A DNA stretch of 64,000 nucleotides from Streptomyces flaveolus (GTDB lineage: Bacteria > Actinomycetota > Actinomycetes > Streptomycetales > Streptomycetaceae). The stretch covers positions 124,001-188,000 of the forward strand of contig NZ_BMRV01000002.1 in NCBI RefSeq assembly GCF_014648815.1. Reading direction: 5' to 3'. Under the pieces are notes generated by a model that had not been told where the DNA came from, searched no databases, and worked only from the letters and a program-made list of their open reading frames with translations. Below are positions 1 to 8,276 of this stretch, one piece after another (the stretch's first letter is position 1; every line of letters starts with the position of its first letter). A program made the translations under genes and the position numbers.

Positions 1-1
1 C

Positions 2-412
2 GCCGCGGGCGGGGTGACCGGCACGGGCCTGGGCCTGGGACACTCCGTGCTGATCGGGTTCGCCGTCAAGTCGGACTTCATCCTGGCGACGGCCGGGGAG
101 GAGCTGGGCTTCCTCGGTCTGACCGCGATCTTCCTGCTGTACGCGCTGCTGGTGGAGCGCGGCTTCCGGGCCGGCCTCGCCGCCCGCGACCCGTTCGGCC
201 GGCTGCTCGCGGTCGGTCTCTCCTCGATCGTGGCGCTCCAGGTGTTCGTCATCGCGGGCGGGGTGACCGGGCTGATCCCGCTGACCGGCATGGCGATGCC
301 GTTCCTGGCCCAGGGCGGCTCGTCGGTGGTCACCAACTGGGCGATCGTGGCCCTGCTGATCCGGGTCAGCCACGCGGCCCGCAGCCTCGGCGACGGGCGG
401 GCGGCGCCGTGA
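2..412 (+). CDS. FtsW/RodA/SpoVE (SEDS) family protein, 3' end only
   Basis: This is the C-terminal part of a polytopic SEDS peptidoglycan glycosyltransferase; the frame is open to the left window edge, so the start lies outside. The segment DFILATAGEELGFLG and the later GLIPLTGMAMPFLAQGGSS are hallmark C-terminal motifs of FtsW/RodA proteins, and at least three hydrophobic membrane segments can be read. The stop is 16 bp before the start of a class B penicillin-binding protein, so the two form the usual SEDS-PBP pair that polymerises and cross-links lipid II. Whether it serves elongation, division or sporulation cannot be decided from the fragment. Confidence 0.9.
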   Translation, partial: AAGGVTGTGLGLGHSVLIGFAVKSDFILATAGEELGFLGLTAIFLLYALLVERGFRAGLAARDPFGRLLAVGLSSIVALQVFVIAGGVTGLIPLTGMAMPFLAQGGSSVVTNWAIVALLIRVSHAARSLGDGRAAP

Positions 413-428
413 GCGGGGAGGGGCCGCG

Positions 429-1886
429 GTGACCCGGCACATCCGGCACGCCGCCGCCTTCTGCGCCCTGCTGCTGGTCGCCCTGGTGGTGAACGCCGCC
501 CGCGTCCAGATCGTCCAGGCGCCGGAGTACGACGACAATCCCGCCAACCGACGTCCGGACATCGCCCGTTACCAGCAGCCGCGCGGCAACATCCTGGTCG
601 GCGGCGAGCCGGTCACCGGCTCCCGGGACACCGGCGAGCACCTGCGCTTCGAACGGACGTACGCGAACGGCCCGATGTACGCCCCGATCACCGGCTTCGC
701 CTCGCAGGTGTACGGGACGACCCTGCTGGAGCACGCCGAGGACAGCCTGTTGTCCGGCGCCGACCCGATGCTCGCGCCGCTGCCGTTGTGGAACGACGTC
801 ACGGGCAACCGCAACCCGGGCGGCGACGTGGTGACGACGATCAACGGGGCCGCGCAGCAGGCGGCGTTCGAGGGGCTCGGCGGTCGCAAGGGGGCGGTGG
901 CCGCGATCGAGCCGTCGACCGGGCGGATCCTGGCGCTGGTCTCCGCCCCGTCGTACGACCCCCAGCTGCTGTCCGGGAACAGCACGGCCGCCACCCGGAC
1001 CTGGGAGCGGCTGAACGGCGACCCGGACAAGCCGATGCTCAACCGGGCGGTGCGCCGGACCTATCCGCCGGGCTCCACGTTCAAGGTGGTCACCGCGGCG
1101 GCGGCGCTCGACGCGGGCGTGATCCGGGACCTGGACGCGCCGACCCGCTCCCCCGACCCGTACACGCTGCCCGGAACGCGGACGCGGCTGACGAACGAGG
1201 GCGAGGGATGCCGGGACGCCTCGCTGCGGGAGGCCTTCGAGTGGTCCTGCAACACGGTGTTCGCCAAGCTCGGCGTGGACGTGGGCGTGGCGGAGATGGC
1301 GGCCACGGCGGAGGCGTTCGGCTTCAACGACGATGGGCTGCGCGTCCCCTTCTCGGTCGCGCGGAGCACCTTCGACACCTCGGTGGACCGGGCGCAGCTC
1401 GGGCTGTCGTCGATCGGCCAGTACAACACGCGGGCCACTCCGCTGCAGATGGCGATGGTGGCGGCGGCCGTGGCCAACGGCGGGCAGGTGCGGGCGCCGT
1501 ACCTGGTGGAGCGGACGGTGCGGGCGGGCGGCAGCCTGGTGGCGACGGCCGGGTCGCGCCCCGCCCGGGAGGCGATGCGGCCGTCGACGGCCAGGAAGCT
1601 GAAGGAGCTGATGACCGGCGTGGTGGAGGACGGCACCGGCGCGAACGCGGCGATCCCGGGGGCCACGGTCGGCGGCAAGACCGGCACCGCCCAGCACGGC
1701 GTCGGCAACTCGGGGACTCCGTACGCCTGGTTCGTCTCGTGGGCACAGGACGACCGGGACCTGGAGCCGAAGGTCGCGGTGGCGGTGGTCGTGGAGGGCT
1801 CCCCGGGCGGCCGGGAGGACATCAGCGGGGGCGGGCTGGCGGCGCCGATCGCGCGGGCGGTGATGGAGGCGGTGCTCGCGGAATGA
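429..1886 (+). CDS. Class B penicillin-binding protein (transpeptidase)
   Basis: 485 aa with a GTG start. There is one N-terminal membrane anchor (about residues 8-25), a short dimerisation region, and a transpeptidase domain from about 140 to the end. All three penicillin-binding motifs are present: STFK with Ser216 as nucleophile, SCN at 273-275, and KTGT starting at Lys417. It is short for a class B PBP and resembles the PbpA-type partner of SEDS proteins. It follows the upstream FtsW/RodA gene by 16 bp, which argues for co-transcription and a shared complex at the outer face of the membrane. No PASTA domain is visible. Confidence 0.93.
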   Translation: MTRHIRHAAAFCALLLVALVVNAARVQIVQAPEYDDNPANRRPDIARYQQPRGNILVGGEPVTGSRDTGEHLRFERTYANGPMYAPITGFASQVYGTTLLEHAEDSLLSGADPMLAPLPLWNDVTGNRNPGGDVVTTINGAAQQAAFEGLGGRKGAVAAIEPSTGRILALVSAPSYDPQLLSGNSTAATRTWERLNGDPDKPMLNRAVRRTYPPGSTFKVVTAAAALDAGVIRDLDAPTRSPDPYTLPGTRTRLTNEGEGCRDASLREAFEWSCNTVFAKLGVDVGVAEMAATAEAFGFNDDGLRVPFSVARSTFDTSVDRAQLGLSSIGQYNTRATPLQMAMVAAAVANGGQVRAPYLVERTVRAGGSLVATAGSRPAREAMRPSTARKLKELMTGVVEDGTGANAAIPGATVGGKTGTAQHGVGNSGTPYAWFVSWAQDDRDLEPKVAVAVVVEGSPGGREDISGGGLAAPIARAVMEAVLAE

Positions 1887-1931
1887 GACGGGGGTACCGG
1901 CCCACAGACGGCCCGACCTAACGTTCGGTAC

Positions 1932-2435
1932 ATGACTGACGCCGCGTACGAACTCGCACAGGTCAACATCGCCCGCCTCAAAGCCCCCCTGGACTCGCCG
2001 CAGTTGAAGGACTTCGTGGACGGGCTCGACCCGGTGAACGCCGACGCGGACTCCGCCGAGGGGTTCGTGTGGCGCCTGCAGAGCGAGGCGGGGGACGCGA
2101 CCGACATCCCGGTCCTCGGGGACTCCTGGCTGATCATCAACATGTCGGTGTGGCGGGACGCGAACGCCCTGACGGCGTTCATGTACCAGGGGCGGCACCG
2201 GGAGATGCTGGCCCGGCGCCGGGAGTGGTTCGAGCGGGTGGCCGAGGCGATGGCGACCCTGTGGTGGGTCCCGGCGGGCCACCGGCCGACGGTCGCGGAG
2301 GCGGAGGCGCGACTGCTCCACCTGCGCACGCACGGTCCGACGCCGTACGCCTTCACCCTGCGGACGTCGTTCCCGGCGGGGGCGTCGACGCCGGCGACGG
2401 TCGAGGTGCCGGAGGGGCTGGGCTGCCCGGTCTAG
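1932..2435 (+). CDS. DUF3291 domain protein
   Basis: 167 aa, ATG start. The sequence YELAQVNIARLKAPLDSPQL at the N terminus, the central WRLQSE and SVWRDANALTAFMY, and the late WWVPAG are the conserved blocks of DUF3291, a ferredoxin-like (dimeric alpha/beta barrel-like) fold related to antibiotic-biosynthesis monooxygenase folds. No signal peptide or membrane segment is seen. It starts 45 bp after the PBP gene, so it may be read through from that operon, but nothing suggests a shared role. Substrate and reaction are unknown. Confidence 0.85.
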   Translation: MTDAAYELAQVNIARLKAPLDSPQLKDFVDGLDPVNADADSAEGFVWRLQSEAGDATDIPVLGDSWLIINMSVWRDANALTAFMYQGRHREMLARRREWFERVAEAMATLWWVPAGHRPTVAEAEARLLHLRTHGPTPYAFTLRTSFPAGASTPATVEVPEGLGCPV

Positions 2436-2564
2436 GAACCTGAACACCTCTCACTTCTTTACTCGCGGTCAACAAGTCTCGCCCAGGGGATTGACGAGCT
2501 TGCTGACAGGCAGTCTCATAAGACGAGTGAGTGACCGCGGGTAACACGAAGAGGTGGGACAGCC

Positions 2565-3503
2565 ATGACGACCCTGACGGAAGCCGACGCGCTCGACGGT
2601 CTGCGCGACGCGCTCGGCCTGCTCAAGGACCGGGAGCAGGTGGCCGAACGGCTCCTCGACTCGTCCGCCAAGCACTCCTTCGACCCGGACAAGGAACTGG
2701 ACTGGGACGCGCCCTTCGAGGAGGGCAAGTGGTTCTGGCCTCCGGAGCTGGTGTCGCTGTACGACACCCCGATGTGGAAGCGGATGAGCGAGGAGCAGCG
2801 CATCCTGCTCTCCCAGCACGAGGCCGCGGCGCTCGCCTCGCTCGGCATCTGGTTCGAGCTGATCCTCATGCAGCTGCTGGTGCGGCACATCTACGACAAG
2901 GCGGCGACGAGCGCGCACGTGCGGTACGCGCTGACGGAGATCGAGGACGAGTGCCGGCACTCCAAGATGTTCGCCCGGCTGATCTCCCGCGGCGAGACCC
3001 CGTGGTACCCGGTCAGCCCGGTCCACCAGCACCTGGGCCGCCTGTTCAAGACGATCTCCACGACGCCCGGCTCCTTCACCGCCACGCTGCTCGGCGAGGA
3101 GGTCCTGGACTGGATGCAGCGGCTGACCTTCCCGGACGAGCGGATCCAGCCGCTGATCCGGGGCGTCACGCGCATCCACGTCGTGGAGGAGGCCCGTCAC
3201 GTGCGCTACGCCCGTGAGGAGCTGCGCCGCCAGATGGTGACGGCCCCGAAGTGGTCGCAGGAGTTCACCCGGGTCACCTCCGGCGAGTTCGCCCGCGTCT
3301 TCTCCAAGGCCTTCATCAACCCCGAGGTCTACACGAACGTCGGCCTGGACAAGCGGGAGGCCCTGGCCCAGGTCCAGGCCAGCGGCCACCGCAGGGAGAT
3401 CATGCAGACCGGCGCGAAGCGCCTGACCGACTTCCTGGACGACATCGGCGTCCTGCGCGGAGCAGGCCGCCGCCTGTGGAAGTCCTCGGGCCTGCTGGCA
3501 TAA
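2565..3503 (+). CDS. AurF/CmlI-like diiron oxygenase
   Basis: 312 aa, mostly helical. Metal-ligand motifs of the AurF (p-aminobenzoate N-oxygenase) family can be read in order: QHEAAAL (about 85), EDECRHSKM (about 126-134), GEEVLDW (about 176) and HVVEEARHVRYA (about 205-216). These supply the carboxylate and histidine ligands for two irons. Family members oxidise aryl amines to nitro groups, but many Streptomyces copies sit outside biosynthetic clusters and have no known substrate. Here it is isolated: no NRPS/PKS gene is nearby. An upstream TTGACG (about 2496-2501) may be the -35 of its own promoter. The family call is firm; the substrate is not known. Confidence 0.85.
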   Translation: MTTLTEADALDGLRDALGLLKDREQVAERLLDSSAKHSFDPDKELDWDAPFEEGKWFWPPELVSLYDTPMWKRMSEEQRILLSQHEAAALASLGIWFELILMQLLVRHIYDKAATSAHVRYALTEIEDECRHSKMFARLISRGETPWYPVSPVHQHLGRLFKTISTTPGSFTATLLGEEVLDWMQRLTFPDERIQPLIRGVTRIHVVEEARHVRYAREELRRQMVTAPKWSQEFTRVTSGEFARVFSKAFINPEVYTNVGLDKREALAQVQASGHRREIMQTGAKRLTDFLDDIGVLRGAGRRLWKSSGLLA

Positions 3504-3524
3504 CCCCCGCAGCCGACCCCCCTC

Positions 3525-3650
3525 AGCTGCGGGCAGCAGTGCCGCTGGGGCGGCACGGGTGGGCGCAGCGGCACCCCGTAACGCCGGGCCGCGCGACCCA
3601 CCCCCGCCTCGCCTCAGCGCCGGCACCCCGTGACGCCGCGCAACCCACCC
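3525..3650 (+). repeat. Dispersed intergenic repeat, copy A, with hairpin
   Basis: About 70 bp (3525-3600) matches 28655-28720 with only about five substitutions and one indel. It contains a perfect hairpin GTGCCGC-TGGG-GCGGCAC at 3540-3557. The tail GCACCCCGTAACGCCG is repeated imperfectly at 3623-3638, giving a local direct repeat. It lies just after the stop of the diiron oxygenase gene and fills most of the 241 bp before the TetR gene. It may act as a terminator or RNA-stability element; the function is inferred only from position and structure. Confidence 0.75.
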
Positions 3651-3744
3651 GTCCCTCCTCTCCCGCACCTGACAGTGCGATCCGGACACCGCCCACCGCA
3701 CCGGCCCCCCAGCCGCACCCAGCGGAGCGATTACGCTGCGGTCC

Positions 3745-4398
3745 ATGACCCCGCAGGCCCCCACCCCCGCCTACCGCCGGCTCAGCGTCGAGGAGCGCCG
3801 CGGTCAGCTGCTCGACGCCGCGCTCGCCCTCTTCGCCCACCGGCCGCCGGAGGAGGTCTCCCTGGACGACGTCGCGGAGCAGGCCGGGGTCTCGCGCCCG
3901 CTGGTGTACCGGTACTTCCCCGGCGGCAAACAGCAGCTCTACGAGGCCGCCCTCAGGTCGGCCGCCGACGAGCTGCGGCAGTGCTTCGACGAACCCCGCG
4001 AGGGGCCCCTGCTGACCCGGCTGTCCCGCGCCCTGGACCGCTACCTGGCCTTCGTCGACCAGCACGACACCGGCTTCAGCGCCCTGCTGCGGGGCGGCAG
4101 CGTGGCCGAGACCTCCCGGACCACGTCCATCGTGGACGGCGTGCGCCGGGCCGCCGCCGACCACATCATGAGCCACCTGGAGGTCGCCGAGGCCGGCCCG
4201 CGGCTCCGGATGACCGTGCGGATGTGGATCACGGCGGTGGAGGCGGCCTCTCTGATCTGGCTGGACGAGGGCAAGCAGCCGCCGCTCGACGAGCTGCGGG
4301 ACTGGCTCGTCGAGCAGTTCCTCGCCATGCTGACGGTCACCGCGCGGCGCGACCCGCAGACCTCGGCGCTGGTCGAGGTGCTGGCGGAGGATGTCTGA
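3745..4398 (+). CDS. TetR-family transcriptional regulator
   Basis: 217 aa. The N-terminal HTH reads RGQLLDAALALFAHR then VSLDDVAEQAGVSRPLVYRYF, the typical TetR helix-turn-helix followed by the tyrosine-phenylalanine contact. The rest is a variable helical ligand domain. It overlaps the next small gene by 8 bp (start ATG within its last codons), so the two are translationally coupled. No clear palindromic operator is visible directly upstream; the intergenic repeat occupies that space. The ligand and target genes are unknown. Confidence 0.9.
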   Translation: MTPQAPTPAYRRLSVEERRGQLLDAALALFAHRPPEEVSLDDVAEQAGVSRPLVYRYFPGGKQQLYEAALRSAADELRQCFDEPREGPLLTRLSRALDRYLAFVDQHDTGFSALLRGGSVAETSRTTSIVDGVRRAAADHIMSHLEVAEAGPRLRMTVRMWITAVEAASLIWLDEGKQPPLDELRDWLVEQFLAMLTVTARRDPQTSALVEVLAEDV

Positions 4399-4708
4399 CA
4401 CTGGTGCCGTGAAGAGCGAAGACACCCCCTTCGAGGGCGGCCCCATGGACGGGCGGGTGCTGCCCGTGCTGGTCGGTCCGACCGGGCACCCGCCGAAGAC
4501 GTACCGCATCCCCGTACCGGCCCCGGACGGCGGAGCGCCCACCGTGCTCGTCTACCGGCGCGTGCCCCGCTCGGACCGGGCGCGGATCGGGTTCGCGCGC
4601 TGGAAGTACGCCTACGACCCCGAGGGCGGCAAGGGCTCCCGTCGGCGCTGGCCGTGGTCCCGGCCGGACACCACGCCGGGTGGCAAGCCGGACGACGCCG
4701 ACGGGTGA
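4391..4708 (+). CDS. Hypothetical protein coupled to TetR gene
   Basis: 105 aa, soluble, no signal peptide. I do not recognise a characterised domain. The first part (PMDGRVLPVLVGPTGHPPKT) looks like a small beta domain and the C-terminal third is basic and disordered (GSRRRWPW, then a DDAD tail). The start overlaps the TetR stop by 8 bp, which indicates coupled translation. Small proteins of this type are widespread in Streptomyces. No function can be assigned. Confidence 0.75.
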   Translation: MSDTGAVKSEDTPFEGGPMDGRVLPVLVGPTGHPPKTYRIPVPAPDGGAPTVLVYRRVPRSDRARIGFARWKYAYDPEGGKGSRRRWPWSRPDTTPGGKPDDADG

Positions 4709-4813
4709 CGTCATTGCGCCGAACCGCGCACACTCGACGCGCGCGTTCCGGACAACCGGCTGATGCTCGCGGTGCGGAGCGGACGAAGGGGCCGCCGCAC
4801 CGGAGGTGACAGC

Positions 4814-5968
4814 ATGTCAGGAAGGTTTCTCCGTCTGGCCTGTACGGCGGCGGTGACGGCGGGGATCGCGCTCGCACCCGTGTCCGCCACGGCGCAGCCC
4901 GCGCCCGCCCCCGCGGAGCGTTCCGTGGCCGAGCTGCTGACGGACCTTCAGGGTCTGTACCGGGAGGCCGAGAAGGCCACGGAGACCTACAACGGCACCG
5001 AGGAGAAGCTGACGAGGCAGCGCGCGAAGGTGCAGCGGCTGGAGACCGAGCTGGCCCGGGCCCGGCTCTCCCTGCGCGACGGCCGTGGCGCGGTGGGCCG
5101 GCTGGCCCGGCAGCAGTACCAGAACAGCGGCGGCCTCTCCCCCTACCTGCGGCTGCTGCTGGCCCGCGATCCCCAGCACGCCCTCGACCAGGGGCATGTG
5201 ATCGGGCGGCTGGCCCTGGAGCGCGTCGAGACGGTGGGGCGCCTGGCCGACCACGAGAAGAAGGCCGACGACCTGGCCCGCCGGGCCCGCGAGGCCCTCG
5301 ACGAGCAAGTAGCCCTCGCCGAACGGCAGAAAAAGGACCGCGACGGCGTACGCGCCCGGCTCCACGCCGTGGAGGAACTGCTCGCCTCGCTCAGCACCGA
5401 GCAGCTGACCGAGCTGGCCGCCCTGGAGAAGAACGGCATCGCCGAGGCCCAGGAGCGGTTCATGGCGTCCGGCGCGATCGGCGACGACGACAAGCCGTCC
5501 GCGGAGGGCGACCGGGCGGTGCGCTTCGCCGTGGAGCAGGTCGGCAAGCCGTACCAGTGGGGCGCGGAGGGCCCGGCGTCGTACGACTGCTCGGGGCTGA
5601 CCTCCGTGGCCTGGCAGCGGGCCGGGACACCGATCCCGCGGACCAGCCAGGAGCAGTGGGCGCGGCTGGAGCGCGTCCCGCTGGAGGACCTGCGGCCCGG
5701 CGACCTCGTCGTCTACTTCCCCGAGGCCACCCATGTGGCGCTGTACCTCGGCGACGGCATGGTCGTCCAGGCGCCGCGGCCCGGCGCCGAGGTCAAGGTG
5801 TCGCCGATCGCGGCCAACCCGGTGCTGGGCGCCGTACGCCCCGACCCCGGTGGGGAGCCTCTGCGGCAGTACACGCCGCCGAAGCTCCCCGAGGGGGCGA
5901 CGGGCGGATCCGACGAGGGATACGCCGCGCCCTACGCGCCGGTGGCTCCGGAGACCTCCATCAGGTAG
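4814..5968 (+). CDS. Secreted NlpC/P60 peptidoglycan endopeptidase (RipA-like)
   Basis: 384 aa. The start chosen is the ATG at 4814 because a strong GGAGGTGA lies 5 bp upstream and the N terminus then reads as a Sec signal peptide (FLRLACTAAVTAGIALAPVS, cleavage near ATAQP). A long coiled coil occupies roughly residues 35-220, followed by an NlpC/P60 domain with catalytic Cys259 in YDCSGLT and His307 in ATHVALYLG. This is the layout of cell-wall D,L-endopeptidases that cut peptide stems during growth, division or sporulation. Its 3' end overlaps the convergent monooxygenase gene by 37 bp. Confidence 0.92.
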   Translation: MSGRFLRLACTAAVTAGIALAPVSATAQPAPAPAERSVAELLTDLQGLYREAEKATETYNGTEEKLTRQRAKVQRLETELARARLSLRDGRGAVGRLARQQYQNSGGLSPYLRLLLARDPQHALDQGHVIGRLALERVETVGRLADHEKKADDLARRAREALDEQVALAERQKKDRDGVRARLHAVEELLASLSTEQLTELAALEKNGIAEAQERFMASGAIGDDDKPSAEGDRAVRFAVEQVGKPYQWGAEGPASYDCSGLTSVAWQRAGTPIPRTSQEQWARLERVPLEDLRPGDLVVYFPEATHVALYLGDGMVVQAPRPGAEVKVSPIAANPVLGAVRPDPGGEPLRQYTPPKLPEGATGGSDEGYAAPYAPVAPETSIR

Positions 5969-7194
5969 GCCTCCGTCTTCTGCGGGTCGAAGAAGAAGTT
6001 CTCGAAGTCCGCCGGGTTGTTGAAGCCGTTGGCGAAGCGGTCCGCGACCGGCTGGAGCTGACCGGCCGCGCCGATCAGGTTCAGGACGTGCTCCGGCGGC
6101 GGCGCGAGCATGGCGTTCGTCCACTTGGTGACGTGCTGGGCCGTCTCCCAGTAGCGGTCGAAGGTCTGCTGCATCCAGACCTCGTCGAACTCCTTGTCGC
6201 CGTGCTCCAGGATCGAGGCGAGGTAGGCGGCGGCGCACTTGGAGGCCGAGTTGGAACCCTGGCCGGTGATCGGGTCGTTGGCGACGACCACGTCGGCGAC
6301 ACCGAGGACCGCGCCGCCGCCGGGGAGGCGGCCGATGGGGTTGCGGACGGTGGGGGCGTAGCGTCCGGCGAGGGTGCCGCCGGCGTCGGTCAGTTCGACC
6401 TTGGTGGCCCGCGCGTACTCCCAGGGGAGGAATTTCTCCATGAGTTCCAGGGTCAGGGAGAGGTGCTCCGAGGGGTCCTTCACGTCCTTGAAGGCGTCGA
6501 GCGGACCGCCGGGTATGCCCTCCCAGAACAGGATGTCGGCGCGGCCGGAGGTGGTCACGGTCGGCATGATGAACATCTCGCCGACGCCGGGCACCAGGTT
6601 GCAGCGGACGGCCTCCGTGTCCGGGTGCTCCGGGCGCGGGCCCAGCCCGTGCACGTAGGCGACGGCGAGGGCGCGCTGCGGCTCGCTGTACGGGGAGCGG
6701 GAGGCGTCCCGGCCGAACATCTGGACCAGCTCGCCCTTGCCCGCCGAGACGAGGACGAGGTCGTAGGCGCGGGAGAAGTAGTCCAGGTCGCCGACGGCCG
6801 CGCCGTGGATGACGAGCTGGCCGCCGCGCTGGGCGAAGGTCTCCATCCAGCCGGCCATCTTCACCCGCTGGTCGACCGACTGCGCGTAGCCGTCGAGCCG
6901 GCCCAGCCAGTCGATCGCGCGCTGCGAGGGGCCCGGGTCGAAGGAGCCGGGGGCCGCCACCGAGACGCCGAGTCCCTCGATCTTCGGGGCCTGGGACTCC
7001 CAGAAGTTCAGCTGGAGATCGCGCTCGTGCTGGAGTGCCGTGTGGAACATGCACTGCGTCGACATGACCCGGCCCGTGCGGATCTCGTCCGCGGTCCGGT
7101 TGGACATCAGGGTGACCTCGTAGCCGTGCGACTGGAGGCCGAGGGCGAGCTGGAGACCGGACTGCCCGGCTCCGACGACGAGTATCTTCCGCAT
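5932..7194 (-). CDS. StyA-like FAD-dependent monooxygenase
   Basis: 420 aa from the ATG at 7194. It opens with a Rossmann dinucleotide motif (ILVVGAGQSGLQLALGLQ) and has a second FAD-contact region near ADVVVANDPITGQGSNSASK. The overall pattern matches the styrene/indole monooxygenase StyA group, flavoproteins that take FADH2 from a separate reductase. No StyB-like reductase is in the window. It starts 16 bp after the stop of the conservon GTPase gene on the same strand, so it is probably the last gene of that operon. Its last 37 bp are shared with the convergent NlpC/P60 gene. Confidence 0.87.
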   Translation of the reverse strand: MRKILVVGAGQSGLQLALGLQSHGYEVTLMSNRTADEIRTGRVMSTQCMFHTALQHERDLQLNFWESQAPKIEGLGVSVAAPGSFDPGPSQRAIDWLGRLDGYAQSVDQRVKMAGWMETFAQRGGQLVIHGAAVGDLDYFSRAYDLVLVSAGKGELVQMFGRDASRSPYSEPQRALAVAYVHGLGPRPEHPDTEAVRCNLVPGVGEMFIMPTVTTSGRADILFWEGIPGGPLDAFKDVKDPSEHLSLTLELMEKFLPWEYARATKVELTDAGGTLAGRYAPTVRNPIGRLPGGGAVLGVADVVVANDPITGQGSNSASKCAAAYLASILEHGDKEFDEVWMQQTFDRYWETAQHVTKWTNAMLAPPPEHVLNLIGAAGQLQPVADRFANGFNNPADFENFFFDPQKTEAYLMEVSGATGA

Positions 7195-7210
7195 GCGGGT
7201 GTTCCGTCTT

Positions 7211-7852
7211 CTACTCGGGGGTTTCGTCGAGCGCGTGGCCCACGAGGGACAAGAGGGTCTCGATGGCCGAGATCCGGCGGCGCGCATCCATGATCATTAC
7301 AGGTATGTGCGCGGGGATCGTCAACGCCTCCCGCACGTCCTCCGCATCGAACAGCTCGCTGCCGTCGAAGTGGTTGACCGCGACGACGTACGGCAGTCCG
7401 CAGCTCTCGAAGTAGTCGAGCGCCGGGAAGCAGTCCGTCAGGCGGCGGGTGTCGGCCATGACGACGGCGCCGATCGCGCCGCGCACCAGGTCGTCCCACA
7501 TGAACCAGAACCGCTGCTGGCCCGGCGTGCCGAACAGGTAGAGCACCAGGTCGTCGTCGAGCGTGATGCGGCCGAAGTCCATGGCCACGGTGGTGGTGAG
7601 CTTGTCCGGGGTGGCGGTGAGGTCGTCGGTGTCCTCGCTCGCCTCGGTCATCAGCGCCTCGGTCTGCAGGGGCGTGATCTCCGAGACGGCGGTGACCAGC
7701 GTGGTCTTGCCGACGCCGAAGCCGCCCGCCACGACGATCTTCGTCGCGATCGGCGCACGGGTGCGATCCGTCTGCCAGGGCTGCACGGTCTCGTCCGGGT
7801 CGACGAGTGGGGAGACGCCGTAGGCGGCGGCGTCAGAGACGACGGAGTCCAC
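7211..7852 (-). CDS. CvnD-type small GTPase of a conservon
   Basis: 213 aa with a GTG start at 7852, preceded by AAGGGTG at good spacing. The P-loop GGFGVGKTTLV and the later NHFDG (NKxD-like) place it in the prokaryotic Ras-like/MglA-related GTPases. In conservons CvnD works with CvnA (sensor), CvnB (roadblock) and CvnC (DUF742), a membrane-associated complex likened to eukaryotic G-protein signalling. The start overlaps the end of cvnC by 20 bp, as is normal in these operons. The downstream neighbour is a flavin monooxygenase rather than the cytochrome P450 found in some conservons. Confidence 0.93.
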   Translation of the reverse strand: MDSVVSDAAAYGVSPLVDPDETVQPWQTDRTRAPIATKIVVAGGFGVGKTTLVTAVSEITPLQTEALMTEASEDTDDLTATPDKLTTTVAMDFGRITLDDDLVLYLFGTPGQQRFWFMWDDLVRGAIGAVVMADTRRLTDCFPALDYFESCGLPYVVAVNHFDGSELFDAEDVREALTIPAHIPVMIMDARRRISAIETLLSLVGHALDETPE

Positions 7853-8276
7853 TGAGCACCCTTTCGAGCAGAGCGCGGTCCGGGCGGCCCGTGCCGTGGC
7901 CGGTCCCGGTGCCGTACACACGGATCTTTCCCTGGTCCGCGAGGTCGCTGAGGAGCACGCGGACCACGCCGAGCGGCATCTTCAGCAGCGCGGCGATCTC
8001 GGCCACCGTACGCATACGGCGGCACAGTTCGACGATGGCCCGCATCTCCGGCATCACGCGGGAGGTCAGCGAACCGTTCGTCAGTTCCTTGCGCTCCTCG
8101 GCGGCTTCGAGCGCGGCGGTGCCCGCGGTGGCGCCGACGAACGTCTCGACGAGCAGCACGTGGCCGAAGCGGGTGCGGCCGCCGGTGAGCGAGTAGGGGC
8201 GGACGCGGGCGGGCTTGCGGTCCGCGCCGCGTACGGGGAGGTGACCCCGGCTGTTCTTCCCGGGACTGCTGCTCAT
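7833..8276 (-). CDS. CvnC-type DUF742 protein
   Basis: 147 aa. DUF742 signature blocks are present: RPYSLTGGRTR near the N terminus, and a winged-helix-like C-terminal half (ELCRRMRTVAEIAALLKMPLGVVRVLLSDLADQGKI). Its ATG overlaps the stop of cvnB by 4 bp (ATGA), and its own end overlaps cvnD by 20 bp. The winged helix suggests a protein or nucleic acid contact; in conservons it links the sensor to the GTPase. Confidence 0.93.
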   Translation of the reverse strand: MSSSPGKNSRGHLPVRGADRKPARVRPYSLTGGRTRFGHVLLVETFVGATAGTAALEAAEERKELTNGSLTSRVMPEMRAIVELCRRMRTVAEIAALLKMPLGVVRVLLSDLADQGKIRVYGTGTGHGTGRPDRALLERVLSGLRRL

